64,000 nt of DNA. Origin: JBCBSZ01 sp039185015. GTDB lineage: Bacteria; Actinomycetota; Acidimicrobiia; Acidimicrobiales; Poriferisodalaceae. The position numbers were made by a program, and so were the translations under genes. The notes under the pieces were generated by a model, which made no database searches, had not been told where the DNA came from, and worked only from the letters and a program-made list of their open reading frames with translations. Below are positions 23,819-33,115 of this stretch, in pieces. The stretch spans positions 121,043-185,042 of the forward strand of contig JBCDAU010000006.1 of the NCBI GenBank assembly GCA_039185015.1, read 5' to 3'. Numbering within the stretch: the first letter of the stretch is position 1; every line of letters starts with the position of its first letter.

Positions 23819-25056
23819 CGGGGCTCGACCACGTCGAAGCCCGTCCATGGCCGGAGCACCTCGGGCACGACCCAGGAGCCGTCGGCCTGCTGGCCGTGCT
23901 CGAAGAGGAACACCAGCGTGCGAGAGATCGCGCACGCCGTTCCGTTGAGGGTGTGGGCGAACCCCGCACCGGCGACCCGACAATCGAGTCGGCGGGCCGA
24001 GAAGTCGAGGTAGTTCGAGCACGAGGTGATCTCTCGGTAGCGACCCTCCGAGGGCAACCAGGCCTCGAGGTCGTACTTCTTCGCCGCGGCGGCACCGAGG
24101 TCACCGGCGGCGATGTTGACCACCCGGTACGGCAGCCCGAGCCCGCCGATGATCGTCTCCTGGAGCTCGCGGAGGCGCTCGAGCTCGTCCCACGAGTCGT
24201 CGGGCGCGACGTAGGAGAACATCTCGACCTTGTCGAACTGGTGCACCCGGAAGATGCCCCTGGTGTCCTTGCCGTAGGTCCCGGCCTCCCGACGGAAGCA
24301 CGACGAGAACCCGGCGTAGCGGAGCGGGAGCTCGTCGGCGGCGAGGCGCTCCTGGCGATGGATCCCGGCGAGCGGCACCTCGGCCGTCCCGACCAGGTGC
24401 AGGGCGTCGCGCTCGAGCTCGTACACCTGGTTGCGGTCGGTCGGGAAGAACCCGGCGTCGACCATCATGTCCTCGGTCACCAGGGTGGGCGGGACGACCG
24501 GAACGAACCCGGCCTCGACGACGGTGCGCATGGCGTACTGCACGAGCGCCAGCTCGACGAGGGCCGCCTCGCGGAGGAGATAGGCGAACCTCGAGCCGCT
24601 GGTGCGAGCGCCACGAGCGAGGTCGATGAAGCCCATCGCCTCGGCGTACTCGGCGTGGTCCCGGGGCGGTGCCTCGGTCTGTTCGCCCACCTCGTGCACC
24701 ATGATGGCGTCGTCCTCGCCACCGTCGGGCACCGACTCGTGGGCCGGGTTCGGGATCGTGAGGGCGAGCTCACGGACCTCGTCGGCGAGGGTCCGCAGCT
24801 CGTCCTCCGCCGTGGCGAGCTCGTCCTTGAGCCGGCCGGCCTCCTCGATGCGGGCCGGACGGTCCTCCGGAGCGGCGCGACCGATCTCCTTCGAGGCAGC
24901 GTTCTGCCGGGCCCGGAGCTCCTCGGTCGTCGACTGGGACGAACGTCGTCGGCTCTCGAGGTCCAGGAGCTGTCCGACCGCGTCGGCGTTGGCGCCCTTG
25001 CGGACGGCCCCGGCGCGGTACGCCTCGTCGTCGGCCAATCGGCGGAGATCGATCAC
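23815..25056 (-). CDS. serS: Seryl-tRNA synthetase
   Basis: 413 residues. The N-terminal antiparallel coiled-coil arm covers about 25-105. The class II catalytic core includes motif 2 (FSSCFRREAGTYGKDTRGIF RVHQF) and motif 3 (LNGTACAISRTLVFLFE). ITSCSNYLDFSARRLDCR is the serine-adenylate loop. It charges tRNA-Ser with serine, the first step of selenocysteine formation. The GTG at 25056 has TACGGT 6 nt upstream. Confidence 0.97.
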   Translation of the reverse strand: MIDLRRLADDEAYRAGAVRKGANADAVGQLLDLESRRRSSQSTTEELRARQNAASKEIGRAAPEDRPARIEEAGRLKDELATAEDELRTLADEVRELALTIPNPAHESVPDGGEDDAIMVHEVGEQTEAPPRDHAEYAEAMGFIDLARGARTSGSRFAYLLREAALVELALVQYAMRTVVEAGFVPVVPPTLVTEDMMVDAGFFPTDRNQVYELERDALHLVGTAEVPLAGIHRQERLAADELPLRYAGFSSCFRREAGTYGKDTRGIFRVHQFDKVEMFSYVAPDDSWDELERLRELQETIIGGLGLPYRVVNIAAGDLGAAAAKKYDLEAWLPSEGRYREITSCSNYLDFSARRLDCRVAGAGFAHTLNGTACAISRTLVFLFEHGQQADGSWVVPEVLRPWTGFDVVEPR

Positions 25057-25123
25057 GGCGTCACCGTATCGAAGCGGTCCCCGCTGCCGGGACCCGGTTC
25101 CCCGGCCGGTACTGTCCGTCGCC

Positions 25124-26023
25124 GTGGTCGCCGTCGAGGTCTCCGAGCTGGTCGTGCGCTACGGCTCGCTCGTTGCGGTCGACGGCACCTCGTTCACGTG
25201 CGGTGCCGGTGAGGTCGTCGCGCTGCTCGGCGTCAACGGGGCCGGGAAGACGACCACCATGAGCGTGCTCGAGGGGCTCCGTCGGCCCGATGGCGGGTCG
25301 GTCTCGGTGCTCGGCCTCGACCCCTGGACCGAACGAGCGAGGGTGACGGCCCAGCAGGGTGTGATGCTCCAGGACGGCGGGCTGCCGCCGGCCGCCCGGG
25401 CCGACGACCTGATGCGGCTCTACGGCTCGCTCCATCGGGCCGAGACCGGCGACCTGCTCGAGGCGGTCGGGCTCACCGAGCGCCGACGCACCCCCGTGCG
25501 CCGCCTCTCCGGAGGCGAGCGTCAACGGCTCTCCCTCGCGCTCGCTCTGGTCGGGCGCCCGAAGGTGCTGTTCCTCGACGAGCCGACGTCGGGCGTGGAC
25601 GTCGCCGGTCGAGCGACGATCCGGGAGCTGATCGCCGAGCGTCGTGCGGCCGGTGGCGCGGTGATCGTCACGACGCACGAGCTCGACGAGGCGCGGAAGA
25701 CGGCCGACCGATTGGTCATCATCGACCGGGGCCGCGTGGTCGCCGCCGGCACCGCCGACGAGCTCGAACGGGAGGCGGCACCTGACCGCCTCCGCTTCGC
25801 CGCCGCATCGGGTCTCGACGTCGTGGCGCTGTCGGACCTCCTCGGCGGACACGCCAGCGAGATCGCCCCCGGCGAGTACGAGGTGGCGGTGGCACCGACC
25901 CCACCGACGGTCGCGGCGCTGACGGCGTGGCTGGCCGAGCGCGACATCCCGCTCGGTGACCTCCGTGCCGGTCGGCAGGGTCTCGAAGAGGTCTTCCTCC
26001 GCCTCACCTCGGAGGAGCGATGA
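25124..26023 (+). CDS. ABC transporter ATP-binding protein
   Basis: 299 residues. Walker A GVNGAGKTTT, Q-loop GVMLQDGG, signature LSGGERQRLSLALAL, Walker B VLFLDEP, and H-loop TTHELDEA. The last about 85 residues form the C-terminal extension seen in multidrug exporters. GTG 25124 has TACTGT 8 nt upstream (25110-25115). It is divergent from serS and coupled to a permease. Confidence 0.93.
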   Translation: MVAVEVSELVVRYGSLVAVDGTSFTCGAGEVVALLGVNGAGKTTTMSVLEGLRRPDGGSVSVLGLDPWTERARVTAQQGVMLQDGGLPPAARADDLMRLYGSLHRAETGDLLEAVGLTERRRTPVRRLSGGERQRLSLALALVGRPKVLFLDEPTSGVDVAGRATIRELIAERRAAGGAVIVTTHELDEARKTADRLVIIDRGRVVAAGTADELEREAAPDRLRFAAASGLDVVALSDLLGGHASEIAPGEYEVAVAPTPPTVAALTAWLAERDIPLGDLRAGRQGLEEVFLRLTSEER

Positions 26024-26754
26024 GCCTGCGACGGGTCCTGGCGATGGCGCGCTACGACCTCGGCGCCGCCGCGCGCAACGGCGAGCAGCTGCTCCTGGTC
26101 CTCGGCATCCCCGTCCTGTTGCTGGCGTTCCTCGCCAACGTCGACGTGCTGCCGACGGGCGACGGGGAGCCGATCGACTTCCTCGCGCCGGGGATCATCG
26201 CCCTCGCCGTGCTCTCGACCGCCATGACCAACCTGGCGATCTCGACGGGCTTCGACCGCGAGTACGGCTTCCTGGTCCGACTCGGGGTCACGCCGCTGAG
26301 CCGCGTCGAGCTGCTGGCGGCGAAGGTCCTCGTCGTGCTCGTGGAGCTCGTCGTCCAGCTGGCCGTGCTGTTGCCGCTGTCGCTGGCCCTCGGATGGGAC
26401 CCGAGCTGGGATGCCCTGCTGGTCGTCGTGGCAGCCGTCGCGCTCGGCGCGATCGCGTTCGGAGCCGTGGGCTTCCTGCTCGCGGGGACGTTGCGGGGCC
26501 TCGTGGTGCTCGCGGCGGCCAACGCCCTCTATGTCGTGCTGCTGCTCATCGGCGGCATGGTGATCGATCTCGACGAGCTCCCCGATGCCATCGCCGAAGT
26601 GGCGCAACTGCTGCCGACGGCGGCGCTCGCCGGCGTGCTGCGGGACGCGTTCGCCGACCGGGCGACGGACGGTCGCGACTGGCTGGTGCTGGTGCTGTGG
26701 TCGATCGCCGCCCCACCGGTCGCCGCCCGACTGTTCCGCTGGGCGCCGCGTTGA
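26020..26754 (+). CDS. ABC-2 type transporter permease
   Basis: 244 residues with about six hydrophobic segments and the ABC-2 fold (FLAPGIIALAVLSTAMTNLA, GVTPLSRVELLAAKVLVVL). Paired with the ATPase by ATGA overlap. An export role, for a drug or lipid, is likely from the family; the substrate cannot be read. Confidence 0.9.
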   Translation: MSLRRVLAMARYDLGAAARNGEQLLLVLGIPVLLLAFLANVDVLPTGDGEPIDFLAPGIIALAVLSTAMTNLAISTGFDREYGFLVRLGVTPLSRVELLAAKVLVVLVELVVQLAVLLPLSLALGWDPSWDALLVVVAAVALGAIAFGAVGFLLAGTLRGLVVLAAANALYVVLLLIGGMVIDLDELPDAIAEVAQLLPTAALAGVLRDAFADRATDGRDWLVLVLWSIAAPPVAARLFRWAPR

Positions 26755-26759
26755 TGCCC

Positions 26760-26782
26760 GGCGTGGGTCCCGGAGCCCGCCC
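26760..26782 (+). repeat. Dispersed intergenic palindromic repeat, copy C
   Basis: GGCGTGGGTCCCGGAGCCC identical to copy B for the first 19 bases; the right arm is imperfect. Lies in the 39-bp convergent gap after the ABC permease. Confidence 0.65.
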
Positions 26783-26793
26783 GGGTCAGGAAG

Positions 26794-27426
26794 TCAGGGC
26801 TGGATGACGGAGAGGACCAGCAGCACGATCGCGGCGTGCTGGCCGACGGCGCCCGCCACGGGCATCCAGGGCAGATCCAGGACGTACCAGCGGTAGCCGG
26901 CGACGAGCACGGCGATGATGAACGCCGCCGCCCCCAGGACCCCGAGGATCGAGCCCGACGAGAAGGCCATGACGAGGAGCAGGCCGCTCGCTCCGAACAG
27001 ACCGCCCGTCGCCGGGAGCGCCTTCGGCTCCCGTTCGACGACGCCGACCAGGAGCGGGCGGCCGAGCTCGAGGAGCACGACCACGAAGACGGCCATGCCG
27101 ATGACCGCGGCGATCGGTGAGGGCTCTCGCAGGCCGAAGCCGAGGGCGAACAGACCGGCGGATGCCAGGAGCACGAGACGTGCCTCGATCCGACGATCGG
27201 CCACGCGGAGCGCCTCGGCCGCGGCGGCGACGAGCGCGGCGACGACGAACCACCAGCGGGTGCCGTTCCAGACGGCGTCGAGCGTGATCGCCAACAGGGC
27301 GATCCCGACCAGGACACCGGGGGCGGCCCACCGCTCGATGTCGAATCGGCGCTGCGCGATCGACCAGCCGAGCGCTCCGATGCCGGCGAGCACGATCACG
27401 AGGAGACCGACGGCGAGCCCCGTCAC
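26794..27426 (-). CDS. Multi-pass membrane protein
   Basis: 210 residues with six or seven hydrophobic helices and few charged loops (RRFDIERW, DRRIEARL, GVVEREPKAL). The layout resembles YhhN/TMEM86-type membrane proteins, but I see no decisive motif. It lies 10 bp downstream of the oxidase subunit IV gene on the same strand. Confidence 0.65.
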   Translation of the reverse strand: MTGLAVGLLVIVLAGIGALGWSIAQRRFDIERWAAPGVLVGIALLAITLDAVWNGTRWWFVVAALVAAAAEALRVADRRIEARLVLLASAGLFALGFGLREPSPIAAVIGMAVFVVVLLELGRPLLVGVVEREPKALPATGGLFGASGLLLVMAFSSGSILGVLGAAAFIIAVLVAGYRWYVLDLPWMPVAGAVGQHAAIVLLVLSVIQP

Positions 27427-27436
27427 GGGCGCGGGC

Positions 27437-27757
27437 TCAGTTCCAGAGCTCGAACGCGAAGAAGACCGCCATGTACACGGCGACCGCCAACACCAGGCCC
27501 CCGACGAAGACCTGGGTGAGGACGGGCCGATCGCCCTTCAAGTGCATGAAGTAGGCGGCGACGATGATGAACTTCACCACCATCAGGATCAGCAGCGCCG
27601 GGATCTCGGCGCCTCCGGGCGGGAAGTAGAAGAGCGCGACCTCGATCGCCGTCAAGATGGCGAGGACGATGCCGATCTTGATGTACTCCCAGTCGGAGAG
27701 GTGGTTGCTGTGCTCGTCGTGATGGTCGACGGCGTGCGTCTCTGCCTCGGTGGACAT
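27437..27757 (-). CDS. ctaF: Cytochrome c oxidase subunit IV (prokaryotic type)
   Basis: 106 residues. A His/Asp-rich N-terminus (DHHDEHSNHL), then three membrane helices (IGIVLAILTAIEVALFYF; ALLILMVVKFIIVAAYFMHL; VFVGGLVLAVAVYMAVFF). VVKFIIVAAYFMHLKGD is the COX4_pro signature. Last gene of the oxidase operon. Confidence 0.88.
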   Translation of the reverse strand: MSTEAETHAVDHHDEHSNHLSDWEYIKIGIVLAILTAIEVALFYFPPGGAEIPALLILMVVKFIIVAAYFMHLKGDRPVLTQVFVGGLVLAVAVYMAVFFAFELWN

Positions 27758-27765
27758 GGGCTCCT

Positions 27766-28401
27766 CTACGGGATCAGGTAGACGATCGTGAAGATCACGA
27801 TCCACACGATGTCGACGAAGTGCCAGTACAGGCCGACGATCTCGACGGTCTCGGCGTTCTTCTCCTCGTCGAACCGGCCGGTGGCGCTCATGGCGAAGAG
27901 CGACACGAGCATGAGGATGCCGACCGAGACGTGGACGCCGTGGAAGCCGGTGAGCGTGTAGAAGGCCGAGCTGAAGATGTTGGTCGTGTACCCGAGGCCC
28001 TCGTTGTAGAAGACCGTGAACTCGTAGACCTGGCCGGCGATGAAGACCGAGCCGAGCAGGGCCGTGGCGAGCAGCCACATCCGCATGCGGCGTCCGTCGC
28101 GCTGGTTGGCGGCCGAGACGGCGAGCACCATCGTCAGCGACGACATCAGCAGCACGAACGCGCTGACCGACGTGAACGGGATGTCGAAGAGCTCCTCGGC
28201 CTCGACCTCCTCGCCTCGCCGCCGCAGGAGCAGGTAGGTGGAGATCAGGGCGCCGAACAGTAGGCAGTCGCTGCCGAGGAAGGCCCACATCGCCAGCTTG
28301 TTGTTGGAGACGCCGGTCCCGGTGTCATGCGGGTCGTGATGCTCGTCTGCGCCCTCGAGATCTTCCGGCGTGGCGTACGGCCGGGCCGCGACATCAGCCA
28401 A
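27766..28401 (-). CDS. ctaE: Cytochrome c oxidase subunit III
   Basis: 211 residues, five membrane helices. Blocks WAFLGSDCLLFGALISTYLL, FTVFYNEGLGYTTNIFSSAF, TGFHGVHVSVGILMLVSL and VGLYWHFVDIVWIVIFTIVY match COX III of actinobacterial aa3 oxidases. Its start overlaps the end of ctaD. Confidence 0.95.
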   Translation of the reverse strand: MADVAARPYATPEDLEGADEHHDPHDTGTGVSNNKLAMWAFLGSDCLLFGALISTYLLLRRRGEEVEAEELFDIPFTSVSAFVLLMSSLTMVLAVSAANQRDGRRMRMWLLATALLGSVFIAGQVYEFTVFYNEGLGYTTNIFSSAFYTLTGFHGVHVSVGILMLVSLFAMSATGRFDEEKNAETVEIVGLYWHFVDIVWIVIFTIVYLIP

Positions 28402-30361
28402 CGGGGGCCTCCTCGGCGTCGTGATCGTCGTGGTCGTCGTGTTCGGCGTCGACCGGCTCGGTCACCCAACCGTAGACGCCGCCGACCACGAGCAGGCCGC
28501 CGAGGATGGCGAACCCGAGGTGGTAGATGACGCCGAGGCCGATGAACGGCAACCCGAGCGAGATCACCAGCGGCCAGTACGACGGGGCCGGCAGATGCGG
28601 GTTGCCGGTGCCGGGCTGGGCCAGCTCGGCTCCCGTGGCGACCCGCCGGTACTTGCCGTTCTCGTCCTTCGCGTACTTGCGGTGCCAGAAGTCGTCGATG
28701 CCGTGGACCTCGGGGGTGACGTCGAAGTTGTGCGCCGGCGTCGGCGACTGGACCGTCCACTCGAGGGTCCGGCCGTCCCACGGATCGGGGCCGACGTCCG
28801 GCTTGCCGGCCGAACGCCACTCGACGTAGCTCTTCCAGATGTTCCAGCAGAAGATCAGGAACGACACGCCGAGGATGAGCACGCCGATCGTGGCCACGAA
28901 GTTCCAGAGCTCGAAGCCGAGGCCGGCGTCGTAGGTCTGATAGCGGCGGGGCATGCCCTGCAGACCGAGCACGTGCATGGGGCCGAAGGTGAGGTTGAAC
29001 CCGACGAAGTTCGTCCAGAAGTGCCACTTGCCCCGGCGCTCGCCGAGCTTGTGGCCGAAGACCTTCGGCCACCAGAAGTACAACCCGCCGAAGAAGCCCA
29101 TCAGAGCGCCACCGAAGAGCACGTAGTGGAAGTGGGCGACGATGAAGTAGGTGTCGGTCTGCTGCGTGTCGGACGGGGCGATGGAGTGCATCACGCCGGA
29201 CAGACCGCCGATGGTGAACATCGCCACCAGCGCCGTCGAGAACAGCATCGGCGTCTCGAAGCGGACCTTGCCGCCCCACATCGTGGCGACCCAGTTGAGG
29301 ATCTTCACACCGGTGGGCACCGCGATGAACATCGTCGTGGCCGCGAACGCGGCCACCGAGACCGGTCCGAGACCCGAGGCGAACATGTGGTGGGCCCACA
29401 CCCCCCATCCCATGAAGCCGATGGCGATGCCCGAGAACACCACGAACGGGTACCCGAACAGCGGCTTGCGGCTGAAGGTCGGGATGATCTCCGACACGAT
29501 GCCGAACGCCGGCAGGATCAGGATGTACACCTCGGGATGGCCGAAGATCCAGAACAGGTGCTGCCACAGCAGCGGATCGGCTCCCGCCTCGACGTTGAAG
29601 AAGTTGGCGTCGAAGAGGCGGTCGAAGGTCAGCAGGAACAGCGCGACCGAGATGACCGGCACGGCGAACATCAGCAGCAGCTGGACGACCAGCGACATCC
29701 AGGTGAAGACGGGCAGGCGCATCATGCTCATGCCCGGCGCCCGCATGTTGATGACGGTCACGACCAGGTTGATGGAACCGACCAGCGAGGCCAGGCCCGC
29801 GATCTGCAGGCCGATGGCGTAGTAGTCGACGCCGTTGCCGGGGCTGAAGGCCAGACCGGAGTTCGGGGCGTAGCAGAACCAACCGCAGTCGGTGCCGCCG
29901 CCGGTGAACCACGAGAGGTTGAAGAAGATGCCGCCGGCGAGGAACGTCCAGAAGCTGAACGCGTTGAGCCGCGGGAACGCCACGTCCCTCGCACCCACTT
30001 GCAGCGGCATGAGGTAGTTCATGAACGCCGCACCCATCGGGATGACGACGAAGAAGATCATCGTCGTCCCGTGCATCGTGTACACCTGGTTGTAGAGCTC
30101 CTCGTCGAGGATGCTCTGGTTCGGCCGGGCCAGCTGGATGCGGATCAGCACCGCTTCCAGGCCGGCGACCACGAAGAAGAACAGCGCCGACGCGCCGTAC
30201 ATGATGCCGATGCGCTTGTGGTCGACGGTGGTGAACCAGCTGGTCCACCCCTCGGTGTTCGTGGGCCGACGGAAGACGCCCTCGGAGGGTCGACGCTTGG
30301 GCGTCGCTGCCTCGAGCTCCTTCGGAGCGTCGTCCTCGATCGGTCGCTCGACGATCGCCAT
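28394..30361 (-). CDS. ctaD: Cytochrome c oxidase subunit I
   Basis: 655 residues with twelve core helices. All metal ligands are present: low-spin heme His in YTMHGTTMIFF, CuB His and cross-linked Tyr in GHPEVYILILP, His-His in WAHHMFASG, and the heme a3/a pair in IVAHFHYVLFGG. The Glu of HPEVY marks an A1-type D-channel. This is the catalytic subunit that reduces O2 and pumps protons. The C-terminus TLEWTVQSPTPAHNF is typical. Confidence 0.97.
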   Translation of the reverse strand: MAIVERPIEDDAPKELEAATPKRRPSEGVFRRPTNTEGWTSWFTTVDHKRIGIMYGASALFFFVVAGLEAVLIRIQLARPNQSILDEELYNQVYTMHGTTMIFFVVIPMGAAFMNYLMPLQVGARDVAFPRLNAFSFWTFLAGGIFFNLSWFTGGGTDCGWFCYAPNSGLAFSPGNGVDYYAIGLQIAGLASLVGSINLVVTVINMRAPGMSMMRLPVFTWMSLVVQLLLMFAVPVISVALFLLTFDRLFDANFFNVEAGADPLLWQHLFWIFGHPEVYILILPAFGIVSEIIPTFSRKPLFGYPFVVFSGIAIGFMGWGVWAHHMFASGLGPVSVAAFAATTMFIAVPTGVKILNWVATMWGGKVRFETPMLFSTALVAMFTIGGLSGVMHSIAPSDTQQTDTYFIVAHFHYVLFGGALMGFFGGLYFWWPKVFGHKLGERRGKWHFWTNFVGFNLTFGPMHVLGLQGMPRRYQTYDAGLGFELWNFVATIGVLILGVSFLIFCWNIWKSYVEWRSAGKPDVGPDPWDGRTLEWTVQSPTPAHNFDVTPEVHGIDDFWHRKYAKDENGKYRRVATGAELAQPGTGNPHLPAPSYWPLVISLGLPFIGLGVIYHLGFAILGGLLVVGGVYGWVTEPVDAEHDDHDDHDAEEAPVG

Positions 30362-30398
30362 CGTGTGCGTTCCTTCTCGAAACTCGTCGTCGTTCGGG

Positions 30399-31616
30399 TC
30401 AGTCGCGGCGGAGGATGTCGGCATCCTCCAGCGTCGTGCCGGTGGGGAGGGTCGGCTCCCCACCCAGGGTCATCAGGTAGGCGACGATGTCGTCGACCTG
30501 CTCGCGGGTCAGCTGCTCGGCGAATCCGGGCATGCCCCGCATGTCGTCGGGCGCCATGCCCTTGAGCGACGGCGCGTTCCACACCCACTGCCGGAGCTCT
30601 GCGACGTTGACGCTGCCGTCCTCGTTGTAGAGGTCGTAGATGTTCGATGCGAAACCCGTGCGGGTCATGAAGTGCGTGAGGTCCGGGGCGTGCCCGGACA
30701 CCAGCGGGGCGAGGCCACCGGCCGCCGCCTCGTACTGACCCGAGACCACGTGGCACGAGGCACAGAACTGGCCGAACACGTCGTAGCCGTTCTGTGCGCC
30801 CTCGGCGTCGACGCCGCGGGTGACGTCCCACCGGACGGTGTCGAGGTAGGAGTCGTCCTCGACCGGGCCGCCGGACGCCTGGACCTGGCTCTGCTCCTCG
30901 AGCCAGGCGTCGTACTCCGACCGTTCGAGGGCCACGCCACGGATCCGCATGTTGGCGTGGCTGAGACCGCAGAACTCGACGCACTGGCCCCAGTAGACGC
31001 CCGGCTCGTCGGCCTCGATCGACCAGGTGTGGGTCCGGCCCGGAGCGACGTCGCGCTTGCCGTTGAGCGCCGGCAACCAGAAGGAGTGCAGCACGTCGTA
31101 GCTCGTCATCGTGAGCTCGATCGGCTCGCCGGCCGGGAACACGATGGTGTTGGCGGTGACGACGTCGGTGCCCGGGTAGCGGAACTCCCACCACCACTGG
31201 GCGCCGTAGACCTCGATCTCGACCTCGGCGTCGTCGTGCCAGTTGGCCAGCTCGAAGACCCCGGCCAGGGTCGGCACCGCGATCACGGCCAGGATGACCG
31301 CCGGGGCGATCGTCCAACCGAGCTCCAGCCGGGTGTTGCCGTGGACCTGCTCGGGGAGCTCCTCGTCGTCGTCCCACTCGCCGTCGGCCTTGCGCTTGGC
31401 CCGGTAGCGGAGGGACACGACGAGCACGGCGCCCATCACGAGCACGAACACGGCGGTGGCGACCCACCACACGAGGTTGAACAGCCCGTCGATGCTGCGG
31501 GCGGGACCACCTTGGGGCTCGAGGGTGTCGTAGGGCGCGTCGCTCGCGCACCCGGCCACGACGAGGCCTGCGATCGCCACGAGGGCGAGCAGTCGTCGAG
31601 TGGTCCGATCCGTCAT
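30399..31616 (-). CDS. ctaC: Cytochrome c oxidase subunit II fused to cytochrome c
   Basis: 405 residues. Lipoprotein signal (LLALVAIAGLVVAGC), two membrane helices, a CuA domain with WGQCVEFCGLSHANM (both Cys, Glu, His and Met), then a cytochrome c domain with CASCH near residue 280. Typical of caa3 oxidases: electrons pass from the attached heme c to CuA. ATG 31616 begins the signal; longer in-frame starts at 31640 and above are unlikely. Confidence 0.94.
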   Translation of the reverse strand: MTDRTTRRLLALVAIAGLVVAGCASDAPYDTLEPQGGPARSIDGLFNLVWWVATAVFVLVMGAVLVVSLRYRAKRKADGEWDDDEELPEQVHGNTRLELGWTIAPAVILAVIAVPTLAGVFELANWHDDAEVEIEVYGAQWWWEFRYPGTDVVTANTIVFPAGEPIELTMTSYDVLHSFWLPALNGKRDVAPGRTHTWSIEADEPGVYWGQCVEFCGLSHANMRIRGVALERSEYDAWLEEQSQVQASGGPVEDDSYLDTVRWDVTRGVDAEGAQNGYDVFGQFCASCHVVSGQYEAAAGGLAPLVSGHAPDLTHFMTRTGFASNIYDLYNEDGSVNVAELRQWVWNAPSLKGMAPDDMRGMPGFAEQLTREQVDDIVAYLMTLGGEPTLPTGTTLEDADILRRD

Positions 31617-31663
31617 CTCACTCCGTCGCTTCGTACCCATCTGCTCCGCACCGTACGGCATCG

Positions 31664-32515
31664 TCAGGCCGCGCCAGAATCGGCGAGCACGACGATCGCG
31701 CCGAGGCTCTCCTCCTCGGCCTCCTCGTCGCTGTGCTCCTCTTCGTGCTCGTCGCCGAAGTGCACCTCGATGTCGCGCTGGCCGATCGCCGCCGACACGA
31801 TGCCGCTGACGATCAGCGCCACGACACCGAGCACCGAGGCCCCGGCCAGGAGGCCCTTGCCGATGTCGGGCTTGGCGTAGATCACGAAGAACACGGTGAT
31901 CAGCACCAGCGACACACCGGTGGCGATCAGCGCCGCACCCGTCTTCGACACGGCGAGGAAGATCCGGCTCATCATCACGACCGGGATCGCCATCAGCAGC
32001 CCCGTGAAGGCCGGGATCTCGAGCGGCAGCATCAGCCGGTTGCGGAGCGTGCGGTTGCGCTCGGGCGATGGGCTGTGCCGGTCGGTCCAGGCCGTGACGA
32101 CCCACTCGAGCACGCCGATGCCCATGACGATGAAGCCGAGCACGGCGAGCTGGGTGTTGACGACGAGGCCGACGATGGCGAGCCCCACACCGAGGGCGAG
32201 GACCAGCGGCCAGTACGCCGGGCTGCTGAGGGGCACCTCGACGTCGGTCTCCGCGGGCAGACCCTGCGGGTCTCGGGCGGCGAAGACGACCCAGGCGAGC
32301 AGGGAGCCGGCGGCGAAGAGCCCGAGGAACACCAGGACACCGAACAGATCGCCGGCCTGCCAGACGAAGATCGAGTCGTAGATGACCCCCTGGACCTCGC
32401 CAGGATCGTTGGCGCCGCCGACGACGATGTCACCCGCGGCGTAGACGATCAGCCCGACGAAGGCGAGGGTGACGAGAGCCAGTGCGTGCTTGGCTGCGCT
32501 CGTGAACAACGTCAT
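31664..32515 (-). CDS. Oxidase-associated membrane protein with His/Glu-rich tail
   Basis: 283 residues with about eight hydrophobic segments. The block LSSPAYWPLVLALGVGLAIV resembles the YWPLV helix at the C-terminus of ctaD and of actinobacterial subunit IV proteins. The C-terminus is very acidic with two His (HFGDEHEEEHSDEEAEEE), which could bind metal. It is located between the ligand-less subunit I/III pair and ctaC on one strand, 47 bp before ctaC. I infer a structural or assembly role in the oxidase complex. Confidence 0.65.
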   Translation of the reverse strand: MTLFTSAAKHALALVTLAFVGLIVYAAGDIVVGGANDPGEVQGVIYDSIFVWQAGDLFGVLVFLGLFAAGSLLAWVVFAARDPQGLPAETDVEVPLSSPAYWPLVLALGVGLAIVGLVVNTQLAVLGFIVMGIGVLEWVVTAWTDRHSPSPERNRTLRNRLMLPLEIPAFTGLLMAIPVVMMSRIFLAVSKTGAALIATGVSLVLITVFFVIYAKPDIGKGLLAGASVLGVVALIVSGIVSAAIGQRDIEVHFGDEHEEEHSDEEAEEESLGAIVVLADSGAA

Positions 32516-32524
32516 GGGCGTGAC

Positions 32525-33115
32525 CTACTTGACCGCGAAGATGGCGAAGAAGATGAGGAACCAGATGCCGACGTGCACGTTCCAGAACACCGCAGCGCCG
32601 GGGATGGTGGGATTGCTCACGCCGAGCTGCCCACCGAAGGCCTTCAGGAGGGCGACCGCCACGTAGGCCATGGCCACGCCGCTCAGCGCGATGCCGGCGC
32701 CGGTGATGGTGAACACCAGGTTCGACCACACCTCGCCGATGCCCACGCCGAAGGCGTCGACCGAGAACAGCATCATGTTGACGTGCAGCGCCCCGAAGGC
32801 GAGGGTCAGCGCCAGTGCCGTCCGGGTGTTGTTGGCGTCGATGTTGCGGCTCGACGTGACGCCCCACTGGAGGGCGACCGAGCCGATCACCAAGGTCATC
32901 AGGGTGAAGACCAGCTGGGCGTTGCGGAAGGTGACCCCGCTCGGCACCCAGGCGTCGGTGGTGCCGCCGGCGCTGTCACGGAGCTGGGCGTAGGCGGCGA
33001 CCATCACGGCGAAGGCCATGACGATCCCGATCGACACGAGGACCGTGCCGATCAGGACGGTGCGGGGCGCGGCCCGACGGGGACCGGCCTCGATGGCAAG
33101 CGGTGCGTCGCTCAT
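32525..33115 (-). CDS. Heme-copper oxidase subunit III homologue (second copy)
   Basis: 196 residues with five membrane helices. VTFRNAQLVFTLMTLVIGSV, ALALTLAFGALHVNMMLF and AAVFWNVHVGIWFLIFF follow the COX III pattern, with the terminal WNVHVGIW replacing WHFVDIVW of ctaE. Its ATG overlaps the stop of the ligand-less subunit I gene, so the two are co-translated. Likely the partner of that protein rather than of CtaD. Confidence 0.8.
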   Translation of the reverse strand: MSDAPLAIEAGPRRAAPRTVLIGTVLVSIGIVMAFAVMVAAYAQLRDSAGGTTDAWVPSGVTFRNAQLVFTLMTLVIGSVALQWGVTSSRNIDANNTRTALALTLAFGALHVNMMLFSVDAFGVGIGEVWSNLVFTITGAGIALSGVAMAYVAVALLKAFGGQLGVSNPTIPGAAVFWNVHVGIWFLIFFAIFAVK

